Assembly: GCF_026236535.1 (NCBI RefSeq) | Contig: NZ_JAHTMW010000007.1 | Location: forward strand, 62,001-126,000 | From: Streptomyces sp. SKN60 | GTDB taxonomy: Bacteria; Actinomycetota; Actinomycetes; Streptomycetales; Streptomycetaceae | Direction of reading: 5' to 3' | DNA: 64,000 nucleotides | Part shown: positions 15,758 through 24,489 of the stretch, piece after piece | How the letters are laid out: every line of letters starts with the position of its first letter | How positions within the stretch are numbered: the first letter of the stretch is position 1 | Notes under the pieces: model-generated | Seen by the model: only the letters and a program-made list of their open reading frames with translations | Database searches by the model: none | What the model was told of the DNA's origin: nothing | Position numbers and translations under genes: made by a program

Positions 15758-17176
15758 TCAGCTGTCGAAGCCGAGCCCCAGCTTGTCCATCGTCTTCAGC
15801 CACAGGTTCCGCCGGCCGCCGTTCTCGTCGGCGCGCGCGAGCGACCACTTGGTCAGCCCGATGCCCGCCCAGGCGATCGGCTCCGGCGGGAACGGCAGCG
15901 GCTTCGAGCGCACCATGTCGAGCTCGGTCCGCTCGGTGCGCTCCCCCGACAGCAGGTCCAGCATCACGTCGGCGCCGAAGCGGGTCGCGCCCACGCCGAG
16001 GCCGGTGTATCCGGCGGCGTACGCCACCTTGCCCTGGTGGGCGGTGCCGAAGAAGGCCGAGAAGCGCGAGCAGGTGTCGATCGCGCCGCCCCAGGCGTGG
16101 CTGAAGCGCAGGCCCTCCAGCTGCGGGAAGCAGGTGAAGAAGTGCTGGGCCAGCTTCAGATAGGTCTCCGGGCGGTGGTCCATCTCGGCCGCCACCTTGC
16201 CGCCGAAGCGGTAGACCGCGTCGTAACCGCCCCACAGGATGCGGTGGTCGGCGGTGATCCGGAAGTAGTGGAACTGGTTGGCGGAGTCGCCGAGGCCCTG
16301 CCGGTTCTTCCAGCCGACCGCCGCCAGCTGCTCGGCGCTCAGCGGCTCCGTCATCAGCGCGTAGTCGTACACCGGGACGGTGTAGTGCCGCACCCGCTTG
16401 ACCAGCGACGGGAAGACATTGGTGCCGAGCGCGACCCGGCGGGCCGCGACCCGGCCGTACGGCGTGCGCACCGCCATGCCGCCGCCGGCCGGCAGCAGGT
16501 CGAGCGCCGGGGTGTTCTCGAAGATCCGCACGCCGAGCTCGCGGCAGGCCCGCTTGAGGCCCCAGGCCAGCTTGGCCGGGTGCAGCATGGCGACCCCGCG
16601 GCGGTCCCACAGGCCGCCGAGGAAGGTGGGCGAGTCGACCTCGGCGCGCACCGCGTCGCGGTCCAGCAGCTCCAGGCCGCCGGCCAGACCGAGTCCTTCG
16701 GCCTCCTCGTACAGCTCGTGCAGCTCGTCGAGCTGGTACGCCTCGGTGGCCACGTCGATCTCGCCGGAGCGCTCGAAGTCGCAGTCCAGGGAGTAGCGGG
16801 CGACGGCGGCCTCGATGGCGTCGAGGTTGGCCTCGCCCATCCGCTCCAGCTTCGCGAGCTCCCGCGGCCAGCGGGCGAGCCCGTTGCCGAGGCCGTGGGT
16901 GAGGGAGGCGGCGCAGAAGCCGCCGTTGCGGCCCGAGGCGGCCCAGCCCACCTCGCGGCCTTCGATGAGCACGACGTCCCGGGAGGGGTCGCGCTCCTTG
17001 GCGAGGAGCGCGGTCCACAGTCCGCTGTAGCCGCCGCCCACCACGAGCAGGTCGCAGCGCTCGGTGCCGGTGAGGGCGGGCAGGGCTCCGGGCTTGCCGG
17101 GGTCTTCCAGCCAGAAGGGGACGGGCTGGGCGTCGGAGAGAGATTGTGCAGCGAGACGCATGGCGACTGGGGCCAT
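15758..17176 (-). CDS. FAD-dependent amine oxidoreductase (PuuB/DadA-like)
   Basis: 472 residues. The N-terminal Rossmann fingerprint LLVVGGGYSGLWTALLA binds FAD. EVGWAASGRNGGFC is the family motif next to the flavin, and AGYTGLGVGATRFGADVML near the C-terminus closes the FAD site. This is the layout of glycine/D-amino acid oxidases and gamma-glutamylputrescine oxidase. The ATG at 17176 has AAGGAG nine bases upstream. It is the last gene of the operon with potABCD and an aminobutyraldehyde dehydrogenase, so oxidation of putrescine or a derivative to the aldehyde fits. A glutamylputrescine synthetase is not seen in the window, so the true substrate is open. Confidence 0.9.
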   Translation of the reverse strand: MAPVAMRLAAQSLSDAQPVPFWLEDPGKPGALPALTGTERCDLLVVGGGYSGLWTALLAKERDPSRDVVLIEGREVGWAASGRNGGFCAASLTHGLGNGLARWPRELAKLERMGEANLDAIEAAVARYSLDCDFERSGEIDVATEAYQLDELHELYEEAEGLGLAGGLELLDRDAVRAEVDSPTFLGGLWDRRGVAMLHPAKLAWGLKRACRELGVRIFENTPALDLLPAGGGMAVRTPYGRVAARRVALGTNVFPSLVKRVRHYTVPVYDYALMTEPLSAEQLAAVGWKNRQGLGDSANQFHYFRITADHRILWGGYDAVYRFGGKVAAEMDHRPETYLKLAQHFFTCFPQLEGLRFSHAWGGAIDTCSRFSAFFGTAHQGKVAYAAGYTGLGVGATRFGADVMLDLLSGERTERTELDMVRSKPLPFPPEPIAWAGIGLTKWSLARADENGGRRNLWLKTMDKLGLGFDS

Positions 17177-17229
17177 GGTTTCCAACTCCTTCGGTGCCCG
17201 GCCCGCTCGCCGCGGGCCGGGCGCTGATG

Positions 17230-18024
17230 TCAGGCTGTTGCCGTTTTCTTGCGCCGGTTCGTGACGATCTGGCCGGCCACGACCACCAGTACCGCGATGA
17301 CGAACATCGCCGTGCCGATGACGTTGATCTGAACGGGTGTTCCGCGCTGCGCCGAGCCCCAGACGAACATGGGGAAGGTGACGGTGGAACCCGCGTTGAA
17401 GTTGGTGATGATGAAGTCGTCGAACGACAGCGCGAAGGCGAGCAGCGCGCCGGCCGCGATGCCGGGCGCCGCGATCGGCAGGGTGACCCGCAGGAAGGTC
17501 TGCGCCGGGCCCGCGTAGAGGTCGCGCGCGGCCTCCTCCAGGCGCGGGTCCATGGACATCACGCGCGCCTTGACGGCGGTCACGACGAACGACAGACAGA
17601 ACATGATGTGGGCGATCAGGATGGTCCAGAAGCCCAGCTCGGCGCCCATGTTGAGGAACAGGGTGAGCAGCGAGGCGGCCATCACGACCTCGGGCATGGC
17701 CATCGGCAGGAAGATCAGCGAGTTGATCGCGCCGCGCGCCCGGAAGCGGTAGCGGACCAGCGCGAAGGCGATCATCGTGCCGAGCACGACCGCGCCGACC
17801 GTGGCCCACGCGGCGATCTGCAGCGAGAGGGTGAGCGACTCGCACATGTCGGCGACCCCGCAGGGGTCCTTCCAGGCGTCGAGCGAGAACTGCTGCCACG
17901 CGTAGTTGAAGCGCCCGTTCGGCTTGTTGAACGAGAAGACCATGACCACGACGTTCGGCAGGATCAGGTACGCGAGCGTCAGCAGGCCCGCGATGACGAC
18001 GAGGTGCTGTCGGATCCAACGCAT
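17230..18024 (-). CDS. potC: Spermidine/putrescine ABC transporter permease
   Basis: 264 residues with six predicted membrane helices. The permease EAA loop is seen as RLEEAARDLYAGPAQTFLRV followed by TLPIAAPGIAAG. SLIFLPMAMPEVVM and SFDDFIITNFNAGS are typical of PotC-type permeases. Its ATG shares one base with the potB stop (TGATG), so translation is coupled. It partners the products of the three genes above it. The FAD oxidoreductase follows after 53 bases. Confidence 0.94.
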   Translation of the reverse strand: MRWIRQHLVVIAGLLTLAYLILPNVVVMVFSFNKPNGRFNYAWQQFSLDAWKDPCGVADMCESLTLSLQIAAWATVGAVVLGTMIAFALVRYRFRARGAINSLIFLPMAMPEVVMAASLLTLFLNMGAELGFWTILIAHIMFCLSFVVTAVKARVMSMDPRLEEAARDLYAGPAQTFLRVTLPIAAPGIAAGALLAFALSFDDFIITNFNAGSTVTFPMFVWGSAQRGTPVQINVIGTAMFVIAVLVVVAGQIVTNRRKKTATA

Positions 18025-18953
18025 CAGACCAGGTCCTCCGTTCCCGCCCGGCGGATGTAGACGGTGACCATGAGCAGCACGATCGCCATGAGGATGAAGG
18101 AGAGGGCGGCGGCCGTCGGGTAGTCCAGGACGCGCAGGAACTGCGACTGGATGACGTTGCCGACCATCTTGGTGTCGGTGGAGCCGAGGAGTTCGGCGTT
18201 GACGTAGTCGCCGCTGGCCGGGATGAAGGTGAGCAGGGTGCCGGAGACGACGCCGGGCATCGACAGCGGGAAGGTCACCTTGCGGAAGGTGGTGGCGGGC
18301 GAGGCGTAGAGGTCCTGCGCGGCCTCGTGGAGCCGCCCGTCGATCCGCTCCAGGGAGGTGTAGAGGGGCAGGATCATGAAGGGCAGGAAGTTGTAGGTGA
18401 GGCCGCAGACCACGGCCATCGGGGTGGCGAGCACCCGGCTGCCCTCGGTCCAGCCCAGCCAGCCGGTCACGTCCAGGACGTGCAGCGTGTTCAGTGCGTC
18501 GACCACCAGGCTGTCGTCGGCGAGGATCGTCTTCCAGGCCAGCGTCCGGATGAGGAAGCTGGTGAAGAAGGGCGCGATGACGAGCACGAGCAGCAGATTG
18601 CGCCAGCGGCCGGCCTTGAAGGCGATGAGGTACGCCAGGGGGTAGCCGAGCAGCAGGCACAGCAGGGTCGCGGTGCCGGCGTACAGCAGCGAGCGGACGA
18701 ACTGCGGCCAGTACTCCTGGAAGGCGTCCCAGTAGGTCTGGAAGTGCCAGGTGACCTCGAACCCCTTCTCCAGGGAGCCGGTCTGCACCGAGGTGGAGGC
18801 CTGGTAGACCATGGGCAGCGCGAAGAAGACGAGCAGCCACAGGATGCCGGGCAGCAGCAGCCAGTAGGGCACCAGCCGCTTGCGGGTGGAGGGCCTGCGC
18901 GGCACCGGCTCCTCGGCCGGCGGCGCCTCCTCCTTCGTCAGGGTGGCGCTCAT
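18024..18953 (-). CDS. potB: Spermidine/putrescine ABC transporter permease
   Basis: 309 residues. A charged N-terminal tail (about 30) is followed by six membrane helices. The EAA loop is RLHEAAQDLYASPATTFRKV then TFPLSMPGVVSGTLL, and FIPASGDYVNAELLG is a PotB-family mark. The ATG overlaps the potA stop by four bases (ATGA). It forms the second half of the translocation channel with PotC. Confidence 0.94.
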   Translation of the reverse strand: MSATLTKEEAPPAEEPVPRRPSTRKRLVPYWLLLPGILWLLVFFALPMVYQASTSVQTGSLEKGFEVTWHFQTYWDAFQEYWPQFVRSLLYAGTATLLCLLLGYPLAYLIAFKAGRWRNLLLVLVIAPFFTSFLIRTLAWKTILADDSLVVDALNTLHVLDVTGWLGWTEGSRVLATPMAVVCGLTYNFLPFMILPLYTSLERIDGRLHEAAQDLYASPATTFRKVTFPLSMPGVVSGTLLTFIPASGDYVNAELLGSTDTKMVGNVIQSQFLRVLDYPTAAALSFILMAIVLLMVTVYIRRAGTEDLV

Positions 18954-20098
18954 GCGGCGTCCTCCACCGTCTCGACGCCCGCGTCGATGGCCTGGGCGGC
19001 GTCGAGGCCGAAGGTGTGCGCCGGGTTCCAGTGCAGGACGACCTCGGCACCCGGCACCAGACGCGTGTCCCGCTCGATGTTCTGCTCGTACACGTGCAGC
19101 TCAGCCCCGGCGGGCGAGTTCACCACGTACTGCGTCGACACGCCGATGAAGGAGGACTCGGCGATCCGGCCGGTGACCCGGTTGCGGCCGTCGGCGATCT
19201 CACCGGCGTCGTCGGCGTGCGCCAGGGAGATCTTCTCGGGCCGCACCCCGACCAGCACCTTGCCGCCCACCCGGACGGCGGCGGTACAGCGCTCGCCGGG
19301 CACCTTGAGCTTGCCGCCGCCGGCGGTGACCAGGAGGTCGCCGCCGGTCTCGGCGACCTCGGCCTCGATGAGGTTGGAGGTGCCGAGGAAGTTGGCGACG
19401 AAGGTGGTCTGCGGGTTCTCGTACAGGTCGGCGGGGTCGCCGAGCTGCTCGACCCGGCCGCCGTTCATGACCGCGACCTGGTCGGCCATGGTCATGGCCT
19501 CCTCCTGGTCGTGGGTGACGTGCACGAAGGTGATGCCGACCTCGGTCTGGATGCGCTTGAGCTCCAGCTGCATCTGGCGGCGCAGCTTGAGGTCGAGGGC
19601 GCCGAGCGGCTCGTCGAGGAGCAGCACCTGCGGGTGGTTGATGAGCGCGCGGGCGACGGCGACGCGCTGCTGCTGGCCGCCGGAGAGCTGGTGCGGCTTG
19701 TGCTTGGCCTTGTCGCCGAGCTGGACGAGTTCCAGCATCTCGTCGACCTGCTTCTTGACCGACGTGATGCCGCGCCGGCGCAGACCGAAGGCGATGTTCT
19801 CGAAGACGTCCATGTGCGGGAAGAGCGCGTAGGACTGGAAGACGGTGTTCACCGGCCGCTTGTACGGGGGGAGGTCGGTGACGTCCCGGTCGCCGAGGAA
19901 GACGGTGCCGGTGGTCGGGTCCTCCAGGCCGGCGATCATCCGCAGCGTGGTCGTCTTGCCGCAGCCGGACGCGCCGAGCAGGGCGAAGAAGGAGCCCTGC
20001 GGGATGGTCAGGTCGAGCGGGTGGACGGCGGTGAAGGAGCCGTAGGACTTGCTGATGCCGGCCAGTCGGACGTCGCCGCCGGTGGTGTTGTCAGTCAT
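18950..20098 (-). CDS. potA: Spermidine/putrescine ABC transporter ATPase
   Basis: 382 residues. Walker A GASGCGKTT (42-50), signature LSGGQQQRVAVARAL, Walker B VLLLDEPLGALD, the D-loop and a switch His in FVHVTHDQEEA are intact. The C-terminal third (about 250-375) is the TOBE domain typical of PotA/MalK-type ATPases, including GVRPEKISLA. It powers import of polyamines bound by PotD. A 43-base gap follows potD, and its stop overlaps the start of potB. Confidence 0.95.
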   Translation of the reverse strand: MTDNTTGGDVRLAGISKSYGSFTAVHPLDLTIPQGSFFALLGASGCGKTTTLRMIAGLEDPTTGTVFLGDRDVTDLPPYKRPVNTVFQSYALFPHMDVFENIAFGLRRRGITSVKKQVDEMLELVQLGDKAKHKPHQLSGGQQQRVAVARALINHPQVLLLDEPLGALDLKLRRQMQLELKRIQTEVGITFVHVTHDQEEAMTMADQVAVMNGGRVEQLGDPADLYENPQTTFVANFLGTSNLIEAEVAETGGDLLVTAGGGKLKVPGERCTAAVRVGGKVLVGVRPEKISLAHADDAGEIADGRNRVTGRIAESSFIGVSTQYVVNSPAGAELHVYEQNIERDTRLVPGAEVVLHWNPAHTFGLDAAQAIDAGVETVEDAA

Positions 20099-20141
20099 GG
20101 GTTGCTGTCCCGGGTTCGTGAAGGGGAGGGCGGACGGCCGG

Positions 20142-21389
20142 TCAGGCGCCGATGAGCTTGGCGAACTTCTCCTCGTACGCCGTCTCCTCGGCGCTGCTGA
20201 GCGAGCGGAAGGCGCGGGACTTCGCGGCCATCGCCTTGTCCGGGAGGATCAGGGTGTTGGCGGCCAGCTCGGGGTCGATCTTGGCGAGCTCGTCCTTCAC
20301 GCCGTCGACCGGGCACACGTAGTTGATGTACGCGGCGAGCTGGGCGGCGACCGGAAGCTCGTAGTAGTAGTCGATGAGCTTCTCGGCGTTGGCCTTGTGC
20401 CGGGCGTTCGCCGGGACCAGCAGGTTGTCGCTGGACGTGATGTAGCCGGCGGACGGGATGGCGAACTGGATGTCCGGGTTGTCCGCCTGCAGCTGGATGA
20501 CGTCACCGGCCCAGGCGAGGCAGGCCGCGAGGTCGCCCTTGTCGAGGTCGGAGGTGTAGTCGTTGCCGGTGAAGCGCCGGATCTGCTTCTTGTCGACGCC
20601 CTTCTGGAGGCGCCCGATCGCCGCGTCGTAGTCGGCGTCGGTGAACTTCCCCGGGTCCTTGCCCATGTCGAGGAGGGTCATGCCGACCGAGTCGCGCATC
20701 TCGGTGAGGAAGCCGACCCGGCCCTTGAGGGCGGGGTCGTCGAGGAGCTGGGTGACCGAGTCGACCTTCTTCCCGCCGGTCGCCTTCACGTTGTAGGCGA
20801 TGACGGTGGAGATGCCGGTCCAGGGGTACGAGTAGGAGCGGCCCGGGTCCCAGTCGGGGCGGCGGAACTGCGGGGAGAGGTTGGCGTAGGCGTTCGGCAG
20901 GTTCGCCGGGTCCAGCTTCTGCGCCCAGCCGAGCCGGATGATCCGGGCGGCCAGCCAGTCGGTGACACAGATCAGGTCACGGCCGGTGTCCTGGCCAGCC
21001 GCGAGCTGCGGCTTGATCTTGCCGAAGAACTCGACGTTGTCGTTGATGTCCTCGGTGTACTTGACCTTGATCCCGGTCCGTTTGGCGAACGCCTCAAGGG
21101 TCGGACGGTGCTTCTCGTCCTCGCTCACGTCCATGTACTCGGTCCAGTTGGAGAAGGCGACGCTCTTCTCCTTGGCCGACACGTCGATGGACGCGGGACC
21201 GTTGCCCTCCCGCTTGGCCGGCGGGATGCCGCAGGCGCTCAGGCCGGCGAGGCCGCCGAGGGTGAGCGCGCCGACGCCGCCGGCGCGCAGCATCGAGCGG
21301 CGGCTGAGGGCGCCCCGGCCGCTGGTGAGGCTGCGCCGTATCGCCGCCGTCTGCGCGGCCGACAGGCTGTCGGGCTGGTACTGCTCCAT
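20142..21389 (-). CDS. potD: Polyamine-binding lipoprotein of the ABC transporter
   Basis: 415 residues. The N-terminus has a twin-arginine signal (SRRSMLRAGG, about 29-38) that ends in a lipobox (LSAC), so it is probably a Tat-exported lipoprotein. The mature part matches PotD/PotF: AFSNWTEYMD, FAKRTGIKVKYTEDINDN, SYPWTGISTVIAYN, LPVAAQLAAYINYV. It should capture spermidine or putrescine outside the membrane and deliver it to PotBC. It is second in the operon, 49 bases after the aldehyde dehydrogenase. Use of Tat rather than Sec for a PotD protein is notable but common in actinobacteria. Confidence 0.94.
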   Translation of the reverse strand: MEQYQPDSLSAAQTAAIRRSLTSGRGALSRRSMLRAGGVGALTLGGLAGLSACGIPPAKREGNGPASIDVSAKEKSVAFSNWTEYMDVSEDEKHRPTLEAFAKRTGIKVKYTEDINDNVEFFGKIKPQLAAGQDTGRDLICVTDWLAARIIRLGWAQKLDPANLPNAYANLSPQFRRPDWDPGRSYSYPWTGISTVIAYNVKATGGKKVDSVTQLLDDPALKGRVGFLTEMRDSVGMTLLDMGKDPGKFTDADYDAAIGRLQKGVDKKQIRRFTGNDYTSDLDKGDLAACLAWAGDVIQLQADNPDIQFAIPSAGYITSSDNLLVPANARHKANAEKLIDYYYELPVAAQLAAYINYVCPVDGVKDELAKIDPELAANTLILPDKAMAAKSRAFRSLSSAEETAYEEKFAKLIGA

Positions 21390-21438
21390 GCGCTGTGCCC
21401 TTCCGGAGGGGTGGGTGGATGCCGCTGGTCGGACGGCG

Positions 21439-22959
21439 CTACTGCTGTCGGTCCCCGAAGATCGTGCGGTGCCAGTCCTTGGCCGCCACCGCCGTGTTGT
21501 CGTACATGACGTGCTTCACCTGCGTGTACTCCTCGAAGGAGTACGCCGACATGTCCTTTCCGAAGCCCGAGGCCTTGTAGCCGCCGTGGGGCATCTCGCT
21601 GATGATCGGGATGTGGTCGTTGACCCAGACGCAGCCGGCCTTGATCTCGCGGGTGGCCCGGTTCACCCGGAAGACGTCGCGGCTCCAGGCGGAGGCGGCG
21701 AGGCCGTACGGGGTGTCGTTGGCGAGCCGGATGCCCTCGTCGTCGCCGTCGAAGGGCAGGGCCACCAGCACCGGCCCGAAGATCTCCGACTGCACGACCT
21801 CGCTGTCCTGCGGGGCGCCGGTGATCAGGGTGGGTCGGTAGTATGCGCCGTTCTTGAGCTCGCCACCAGGGGCTTCGCCGCCGGTGACGACGGTCGCGTA
21901 GGCGCGGGCCCGCTCCACGAAGCCGGCCACCCGGTCGCGCTGGGCGTGGCTGACGAGCGGGCCGAGGTCGGTCGACGGGTCGAAGGGGTCGCCGAGGCGC
22001 ACCGTCTCCATGAGTTCGGCGACCCGGGCGACGAAGGCGTCGAACAGCGGCCGCTGGACGTAGGCGCGGGTGGCGGCGGTGCAGTCCTGGCCGCTGTTGA
22101 TGAGGGAGGCGGCGACGGCGCCGTGCGCGGCGGCCTCCAGGTCGGCGTCGTCGAAGACCAGGAACGGGGCCTTGCCGCCGAGCTCCAGGTGGAGCCGCTT
22201 GACGGTGGCGGTGGCGATCTCGGCGACCCGCTTGCCGACGCCGGTGGAGCCGGTGAAGGAGGTCATGGCGACGCCCGGGTGTCCGACCAGGTGCTCGCCG
22301 GCGACCCGTCCGGCGCCGTTGACGATGTTGATCACGCCGTCGGGCAGGCCGGCCTCGGTGGCCGCCTGGGCGAACATCAGCGAGGTCAGCGGGGTCAGCT
22401 CGGCGGGCTTCAGGACGACGGTGTTGCCGGCGGCGACGGCCGGCAGGATCTTCCAGGCGGCCATCTGCAGCGGGTAGTTCCACGGGGCGATGGAGCCGAC
22501 CACGCCGATCGGCTCGCGCCGTACGTACGAGGTGTGGTCGCCGGAGTACTCGCCGGCCGACTGGCCCTGGAGGTGCCGGGCGGCGCCCGCGAAGAAGGCG
22601 GTGTTGTCGACGGTGCCGGGCACGTCGAACTCGCGGGTCAGCTTGATGGGCTTGCCGCACTGGAGGGACTCGGCCTGGGCGAACTCCTCGGCCCGCTCGG
22701 CGAGCACTCCGGCGAAGCGGTGCAGCGCGTCGGAGCGCTCGCCCGGGGTGGCGCCCGCCCAGCCGGGGAAGGCCTCGGCGGCGGCGGTCACGGCCGCGTC
22801 GACGTCGTCGGCCGAGGCGAGGGTGTACGTGAGGACGGTCTCCCCCGTCGCCGGGTCGACGACGCCGTGCTCGGTGTCCGAGGTGCCGGGGCGGAGCCGC
22901 CCGCCGATGTACTGCGCGCCGTCCGCGAAGCGGTCCGACGCCTGGAAGCGGTTGCCCAT
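21439..22959 (-). CDS. Gamma-aminobutyraldehyde dehydrogenase
   Basis: 506 residues, ALDH superfamily. The NAD-binding region shows APWNYPLQMAAWKILPA and FTGSTGVGKRVAE; the catalytic Glu is in LELGGKAPFLVF and the nucleophile in SGQDCTAATRAYV. The QDCTAATR context and PWNYPL are marks of the aminobutyraldehyde/betaine aldehyde class (PatD/YdcW). It should oxidise 4-aminobutyraldehyde to GABA with NAD. The ATG at 22959 has GGAGAG eight bases upstream. It is first in the operon with potDABC and the FAD oxidoreductase. The promoter lies in the 176-base gap shared with a divergent NADAR gene, where repeats are listed separately. Confidence 0.93.
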   Translation of the reverse strand: MGNRFQASDRFADGAQYIGGRLRPGTSDTEHGVVDPATGETVLTYTLASADDVDAAVTAAAEAFPGWAGATPGERSDALHRFAGVLAERAEEFAQAESLQCGKPIKLTREFDVPGTVDNTAFFAGAARHLQGQSAGEYSGDHTSYVRREPIGVVGSIAPWNYPLQMAAWKILPAVAAGNTVVLKPAELTPLTSLMFAQAATEAGLPDGVINIVNGAGRVAGEHLVGHPGVAMTSFTGSTGVGKRVAEIATATVKRLHLELGGKAPFLVFDDADLEAAAHGAVAASLINSGQDCTAATRAYVQRPLFDAFVARVAELMETVRLGDPFDPSTDLGPLVSHAQRDRVAGFVERARAYATVVTGGEAPGGELKNGAYYRPTLITGAPQDSEVVQSEIFGPVLVALPFDGDDEGIRLANDTPYGLAASAWSRDVFRVNRATREIKAGCVWVNDHIPIISEMPHGGYKASGFGKDMSAYSFEEYTQVKHVMYDNTAVAAKDWHRTIFGDRQQ

Positions 22960-22966
22960 GACGCTC

Positions 22967-23041
22967 TCCGTTGTTCCAGCTCGAGTTGAGTGCCGATCCT
23001 GACAGAGGGCATCCGGTCCAACAAGTGATTCCGTTGTTGCC
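22967..23041. promoter_or_regulatory. Repeated TCCGTTGTT motif in the divergent promoter region
   Basis: TCCGTTGTTCC (22967-22977) and TTCCGTTGTTGCC (23029-23041) share TCCGTTGTT, with cores 63 bases (six helical turns) apart. The second also forms an inverted repeat CAACAA-N9-TTGTTG (23019-23039). A related GAACAACGAA lies at 32965-32974 upstream of the second aminobutyraldehyde dehydrogenase. A common operator is possible but unproven. Confidence 0.3.
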
Positions 23042-23135
23042 TTTTGGTTACGCGACGGATTCGGTCGATCAATGTGTCGAGGACGGCGGGAAATTGCCGT
23101 ACGGAGTGTCCGTGGCAACTGGAACAGTGGCGTGC

Positions 23136-23678
23136 ATGAACGATCTCGAATCCTTGAAACAGCAGGTCAGAAGCGGCGAGAGGGTGAAGTGGCTGCACTT
23201 CTGGGGGCACCGGCCGCACCCTGACGGGCGTCTGTCGGCGAGCTGTCTGAGCCAGTGGTGGCCGGCGCCCTTCGTGGTGGACGGTGTGCGCTACGCGACC
23301 GCCGAGCACTGGATGATGGCCGGCAAGGCGCGGCTCTTCGACGACCCCGAGGCGGAGCGGGCGGCGCTCGCGGCTGCCTCTCCCGCGCAGGCGAAGAAGG
23401 CGGGCCGGCTGGTCCGCGGCTTCGACGAGGAGGTGTGGCGGCGCGAGCGCTTCGGCATCGTCGTGGCGGGCAGCGTCCACAAGTTCGCCTCCGACCCGGC
23501 CCTGAAGGCCTTCCTGCTCGGCACCGGTACCCGGGTCCTGGTGGAGGCCAGCCCGGTGGACCGGATCTGGGGCATCGGGCTCGCGGCGGACGACCCGCGC
23601 GCCATGGACCCGGACCGGTGGCGCGGCGAGAACCTGCTGGGCTTCGCGCTGATGGAGGCGCGCGAGCGGCTGCGGTGA
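23136..23678 (+). CDS. NADAR-family protein (YbiA-like N-glycosidase fold)
   Basis: 180 residues from the ATG at 23136. The family core is visible: KWLHFWGHRP, SCLSQWWPAPFVVDGVRYAT, AEHWMMAGKARLF, and near the C-terminus SPVDRIWGIGLA and GENLLGFALMEARE. NADAR proteins include YbiA/RibX-type N-glycosidases that clear damaged riboflavin intermediates, and some act on ADP-ribose-linked substrates. It is a single gene, divergent from the polyamine operon and convergent with a DUF4190 gene across a perfect terminator. Nothing here links it to NAD or ADP-ribosylation genes. An upstream in-frame extension to 22971 is unlikely because it covers the promoter region. Confidence 0.9.
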   Translation: MNDLESLKQQVRSGERVKWLHFWGHRPHPDGRLSASCLSQWWPAPFVVDGVRYATAEHWMMAGKARLFDDPEAERAALAAASPAQAKKAGRLVRGFDEEVWRRERFGIVVAGSVHKFASDPALKAFLLGTGTRVLVEASPVDRIWGIGLAADDPRAMDPDRWRGENLLGFALMEARERLR

Positions 23679-23731
23679 GCCGCACCAGAAGACGAGCGCC
23701 GGGAGACGGGCCGAGAAGGGCCGGAGACGAG

Positions 23732-23759
23732 GACGGGGGCCGCGCGAGCGGCCCCCGTC
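23732..23759. terminator. Perfect bidirectional hairpin terminator
   Basis: GACGGGGGCCGC (23732-23743) pairs perfectly with GCGGCCCCCGTC (23748-23759) across a GCGA tetraloop (GNRA type). It sits between the convergent NADAR and DUF4190 genes, 54 and 23 bases from their stops, and can serve both. Confidence 0.9.
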
Positions 23760-23781
23760 AACGCTGTTCGAGCGTGCGGCG

Positions 23782-24408
23782 CTAGCGGCGCCCCTCGACG
23801 ACGAGCGACGTCTCCCAGGGGTCCTTGCCGCTCTCCTCCCACTCGTCGGCGTTGGCGATGATCCAGACGTAGAAGATGATCATCGCGATGCCGAGCACGA
23901 TGCCGATCGCGCCGAGCACGACGCCCGCGGTGGCCTGGCCGCTGTTGTTGGCCTCGCCGCGCTGCACCCGCTTCTTGCCGATGATGCCGAAGATCAGGGC
24001 GAGGATGCCGAGGATCAGGCTGGGCAGCCCGTAGAAGCAGAAGATGACCACGGCGATGATGCCGACGACCATGCCGGCCGTGCCCATGCCGTTGGACGGG
24101 GACTGGCCCCAGCCCGGCGGCTGACCGCCGTACCCCGCTCCGTAACCGGGGTACGGGGCGGGGGCCGGCGCCGGCGGGTAGCCGTACCCGGGCGTGCCGG
24201 CCGCGGGCGTGGGTGTCGGCGGGGCGGTCGGGTATCCGAAGCTGCCCCCGGGCGCGGCGGGCGGCGGCGGCAGCTCGGCGCCCGGCATCGAGGCCATGGT
24301 GGGCTGGTCGTGCACCGGCGGCGGTGTGGGCGTGGGCTTGCTCAGTTCGACGCCGTCCTGGTTCGGCGGCGCCCACGGGTCCACCGGCTGGTCGTTGTTC
24401 TCGGACAT
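23782..24408 (-). CDS. DUF4190-type small membrane protein with proline-rich head
   Basis: 208 residues. Residues 1-105 are Pro/Gly/Tyr-rich and disordered (for example PGYGYPPAPAPAPYPGYG). Two hydrophobic helices follow: GMGTAGMVVGIIAVVIFC through LGILALIFGIIGKK, and ATAGVVLGAIGIVLGIAMII. GKKRVQRGE between them is the DUF4190 linker pattern. The function of the family is unknown; many Streptomyces paralogues have the same head and tail design. It is divergent from the deaminase gene, 81 bases apart. Confidence 0.85.
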   Translation of the reverse strand: MSENNDQPVDPWAPPNQDGVELSKPTPTPPPVHDQPTMASMPGAELPPPPAAPGGSFGYPTAPPTPTPAAGTPGYGYPPAPAPAPYPGYGAGYGGQPPGWGQSPSNGMGTAGMVVGIIAVVIFCFYGLPSLILGILALIFGIIGKKRVQRGEANNSGQATAGVVLGAIGIVLGIAMIIFYVWIIANADEWEESGKDPWETSLVVEGRR

Positions 24409-24477
24409 GGGCCTCCCCCATCGTGGTCACGCCATGCTACGGCCTACGCCATACGGGGGACGGTCAGCCCTCCGGCC

Positions 24478-24483
24478 TACGAT
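24478..24483 (+). promoter_or_regulatory. -10-like TACGAT giving a leaderless deaminase transcript
   Basis: TACGAT ends six bases before the ATG at 24490, the spacing expected if transcription begins at or next to the start codon. No Shine-Dalgarno is visible for this gene, which agrees with a leaderless mRNA. No convincing -35 is seen. Confidence 0.4.
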
Positions 24484-24489
24484 GACCGG

